A DNA stretch of 24,062 nucleotides, from assembly GCA_013154385.1 (NCBI GenBank), contig JAADCO010000028.1, positions 1 to 24,062 on the forward strand. The letters are read 5' to 3'. Numbering within the stretch: the first letter of the stretch is position 1; every line of letters begins with the position of its first letter. Position numbers and translations under genes: made by a program. Source of the DNA: Thermodesulfobacteriota bacterium (GTDB lineage Bacteria; Desulfobacterota; Thermodesulfobacteria; Thermodesulfobacteriales; Thermodesulfatatoraceae). Of this stretch, positions 21,725 to 24,062 are shown piece by piece. The notes below the pieces were generated by a model. The model worked only from the letters and a program-made list of their open reading frames with translations, had not been told where the DNA came from and searched no databases.

Positions 21725-23262
21725 GCCCTCCTGGCCGGGGGTCTTCCCCGGCGGATGGGGAAGTGTCTTTCGAGAGCGAGCTTCTTGATGCGGTATCGGA
21801 GCTGGCGGAAGGAGAGCCCGAGTTCCTGGGCGGCGCGGGCGATGACGAACTGATGCTTCCGCAGGGCCTCGAGTATCTCCTCCGCCGAGGGCTCGCGCGG
21901 CGGGGCAAGAGGGGCTTCCTCCCGCGGGCCCTTGAAGCGCAACAACTGGCGGATGAGGGATTCGGGCACCACCTCCTCCCGCGCGACGATGAAGAGGCGT
22001 TCGAGGAGGTTTTCGAGCTCGCGCACGTTTCCGGGGAAGGGATACCGCATGAGGAGATCGAGCGCCTGGGGGGAGAGCACCAGATGGCGCCCGTAGATCC
22101 GCTCCATCTTGGCCAGGAGGAAGCGCGTGAGGCCGGGGATGTCTTCGCGTCGCTCCCTCAAGGGCGGGAGCCAGATGGGAAAGACGTTCAGCCGATAGTA
22201 GAGGTCCTCGCGAAAGCGCCCCTCGGCCACCAGTTGCTCGAGATTCTGGTTGGTGGCGGCGATCACGCGCACGTCAACGCGGATGGTGCGCGTGCTCCCT
22301 AGCCTTTCGAACTCCCTTTCCTGGATGAAGCGCAGGAGTTTTCCCTGGAGCGCCGGGGAGAGCTCCCCGATCTCGTCGAGGAAGACCGTGCCGCCGGCAG
22401 CGGTTTCCAGGCGGCCCGGCTTGCTCGAGGTGGCCCCGGTGAAGGCCCCGCGTTCGTAGCCGAAGAGCTCGGCCTCGAGGAGGTTCTCCGGCAGGGCGGC
22501 GCAGTTCACCTTGACGAAGGGCTTTTCGCGCCGCGGGCTCAGCTCGTGGATGAGGCGGGCGGTGAGCGTCTTCCCCGTGCCCGACTCCCCGAGGAGGAGC
22601 ACCGTGGCCCGGGTGGGGGCCACCTGCTTGACGAGGTTGAGCACCTCCCGCATGCGCGGACTGCGGGAGCCGTACATGAACTCGGTGAAACGCCCCTCGA
22701 GCTCGTCCTTCAGGGAGAGGTTCTCTTCCCGCAGGCGGGCCTCCCGCGCCTCGACCCGATGCTTGAGCTTGACGAGCTGGGCGATGAGGAAGGCCACCAC
22801 CTCGAGGAAGCGCACGTCTTCCTCGAGCCCGATCTGCTGGTCGAAGAGCTGGTCCACCCAGAGGACACCGAGGGTTTCTTCCCCGATCTTGACGGGCACG
22901 GCGATGAAGGAGATGACCTCCTTGGTGAGCCTGCGCGCGCCGGTGCGGTTGAGGAAGAGGGGCTCCCGGCTCACGTCGGAGACCAGGCACGGCTCGCCGG
23001 TGGAAAAGACCCGGCCCGTAACGCCCTCCTCCGGGGCGTAGATGCCCTGGGCCTCCTCTTCGGGCCGCAGACCGTAGGAGGCCTTGATGCGCAACGTGCC
23101 CTGCGTCTCGTCGAAGAGCACGAGCGAGGCCCGCTTCATGTGGAGCTTTTCCGCCAGGATGCGCAGGATGCGGCGCAAGGTGTCCTCCAGGTCGAGGGCC
23201 TGGCTGATGAGTTCGTGCGTGGCGTAAAGGACTTCGAGCTTGAGAGCGTCTAAAGTTTTCAT
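21721..23262 (-). CDS. nifA: NifA-like sigma-54-dependent activator (GAF-AAA+-Fis)
   Basis: A 513-aa enhancer-binding protein. A GAF domain (about 20-165) and a coiled-coil linker (165-195) lead to the AAA+ domain, with Walker A GESGTGKT (225-232), the sigma-54 contact loop GAFTGA (272-277), Walker B FLDE (294-297) and PFPGNVREL (408-416). The C-terminal Fis-type helix-turn-helix (about 465-495, ending FRQLRYRIKKL) resembles that of NifA. The ATG overlaps the nifV stop (ATGA), which strongly supports control of nitrogen fixation genes. The Cys cluster found between the AAA+ and DNA-binding domains of oxygen-sensitive NifA proteins is absent. Signal input is likely through the GAF domain. No nifL is visible. 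Confidence 0.9.
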   Translation of the reverse strand: MKTLDALKLEVLYATHELISQALDLEDTLRRILRILAEKLHMKRASLVLFDETQGTLRIKASYGLRPEEEAQGIYAPEEGVTGRVFSTGEPCLVSDVSREPLFLNRTGARRLTKEVISFIAVPVKIGEETLGVLWVDQLFDQQIGLEEDVRFLEVVAFLIAQLVKLKHRVEAREARLREENLSLKDELEGRFTEFMYGSRSPRMREVLNLVKQVAPTRATVLLLGESGTGKTLTARLIHELSPRREKPFVKVNCAALPENLLEAELFGYERGAFTGATSSKPGRLETAAGGTVFLDEIGELSPALQGKLLRFIQEREFERLGSTRTIRVDVRVIAATNQNLEQLVAEGRFREDLYYRLNVFPIWLPPLRERREDIPGLTRFLLAKMERIYGRHLVLSPQALDLLMRYPFPGNVRELENLLERLFIVAREEVVPESLIRQLLRFKGPREEAPLAPPREPSAEEILEALRKHQFVIARAAQELGLSFRQLRYRIKKLALERHFPIRRGRPPARRA

Positions 23263-24062
23263 TTTTGTCCCTGCTTAACTGACAAAAGTGTAAAATTCTC
23301 CAAAACCCGTTCTATTTCCTTCCTTTCCAGCGGACGGCCCAGGAGGAGGGCCTTCCGCCTCACCTCCCGCAGGAGTTCCCCCATCCTCTCCGCGGGGTAG
23401 CGCAGGTTCCACTCCTCGAGGAGGAGGGTGAGGGCCCGGCGCCCGCTCTTGGCCCCGAGGGAGAGCTTCCGCTCCAGGCCGAGGCTCTCCGGGGGAAACG
23501 GCTCGTAGAGCCCGGGGGTCTTCTTCAGCCCCTCCACGTGGAGCCCGCTTTCGCAGAAGAAGAGCTTGCGGCCCACCACGGGCTTGAATTCCGAAAGGAC
23601 CTCTCCGGCCTGCCAGGCCACGTAGCGGCAGAGGAGGGGGAGCTCCTCGATGCGGTAATGGCGCCGGTTCAGGCGGAAGTAGAGATAGGCCGCCACCTCC
23701 TCGAGCTTGGCCAGCCCGGCCCTCTCTCCCAGGCCGAGGAGGCTCACGTCCGCCCAGTCCGCCCCGGAGACCAGGGCCGTTACGGCGTTGGCCGAGGCCA
23801 GGCCGAAATCGTTGTGGCCGTGAAAGGCGATCTCCGCGTGGGGGAAGTTCCGGCGGGCCCAGCGGCAAAGCGCGGCCACCTCCGGCGGATGGAGAAAGCC
23901 GAGGGTGTCCGAGAAGCGCAGCCGGCTGGCCCCGGCGGAGAGGGCTTCTTTACAAATTTGAAAGAGAAAGGACCTCTCGCTCCGCGAGACGTCCTCAAGC
24001 CCCAGGGTCACCCGGGGGGAGATCCGGGAGGCGCGGGCCACCGTGCGGCGCACGAGGACGAG
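23259..24062 (-). CDS. nifV: Homocitrate synthase, 5'-truncated by window edge
   Basis: The C-terminal 268 residues of a DRE-TIM metallolyase of the isopropylmalate/homocitrate synthase family; the frame is open to the right edge, so roughly the first 110 residues are missing. NifV condenses acetyl-CoA with 2-oxoglutarate to homocitrate, a ligand of the nitrogenase FeMo cofactor. Visible marks are GLEDVSRS, the RFSDTLGF strand, the metal-binding FHGHNDFGLA with its two His, and GLGERAG followed by LEEV. The GLGERAG form and the short C-terminus without a LeuA regulatory domain favour NifV over LeuA, and coupling to nifA supports this. Confidence 0.9.
   Translation of the reverse strand, partial: LVLVRRTVARASRISPRVTLGLEDVSRSERSFLFQICKEALSAGASRLRFSDTLGFLHPPEVAALCRWARRNFPHAEIAFHGHNDFGLASANAVTALVSGADWADVSLLGLGERAGLAKLEEVAAYLYFRLNRRHYRIEELPLLCRYVAWQAGEVLSEFKPVVGRKLFFCESGLHVEGLKKTPGLYEPFPPESLGLERKLSLGAKSGRRALTLLLEEWNLRYPAERMGELLREVRRKALLLGRPLERKEIERVLENFTLLSVKQGQK

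Overview
The window looks like chromosomal DNA of a GC-rich, anaerobic, diazotrophic bacterium, most likely a thermophilic Desulfobacterota/Thermodesulfobacteriota relative. This is inferred from the gene mix: an archaeal-type cofactor-independent phosphoglycerate mutase, L-aspartate oxidase, the anaerobic-type cobalamin enzyme CbiG, an RNase G/E, several two-component and c-di-GMP proteins, and a nifV-nifA pair. Genes are tightly packed with many start/stop overlaps. There are no tRNA or rRNA genes, CRISPR arrays, insertion sequences or phage genes. No stretch above 300 bases lacks a gene; the longest gaps are about 150-200 bases (4595-4741, 13337-13499, 19124-19320).

Positions 1-15480 are mostly + strand. 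A left-truncated sensor kinase is followed by slyD-like / apgM / nadB, the last two joined by stop/start overlaps. An AT-rich island then leads into a LysM lytic transglycosylase coupled to an orphan TroA/ZnuA-type metal-binding protein. Next is an overlapping operon: a GldA-like ABC ATPase, a GldF-GldG fusion permease, a DUF4340 protein and a compact UvrD-like helicase. A 79-aa unknown protein follows and converges on a small exported protein on the - strand. That exported gene has a near-perfect sigma-54 promoter with dyad repeats upstream. The + strand resumes with a tandem HD / HD-GYP protein and a methyltransferase.

Positions 15467-24062 are mostly - strand. In transcription order they hold a right-truncated nifV coupled to nifA, a polytopic membrane protein of unknown function coupled to cbiG, a hybrid histidine kinase, a MoaE-family protein and RNase G/E. 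One + strand gene, yqeY, is embedded among them and shares its stop-codon palindrome with nifA.

Most of the window is ordinary core genome. The parts most worth a second look are the sigma-54-controlled exported protein, the GldA/GldFG/DUF4340/helicase operon, the membrane protein-cbiG pair with its apparently leaderless start, and the abrupt composition change at the end of nadB.
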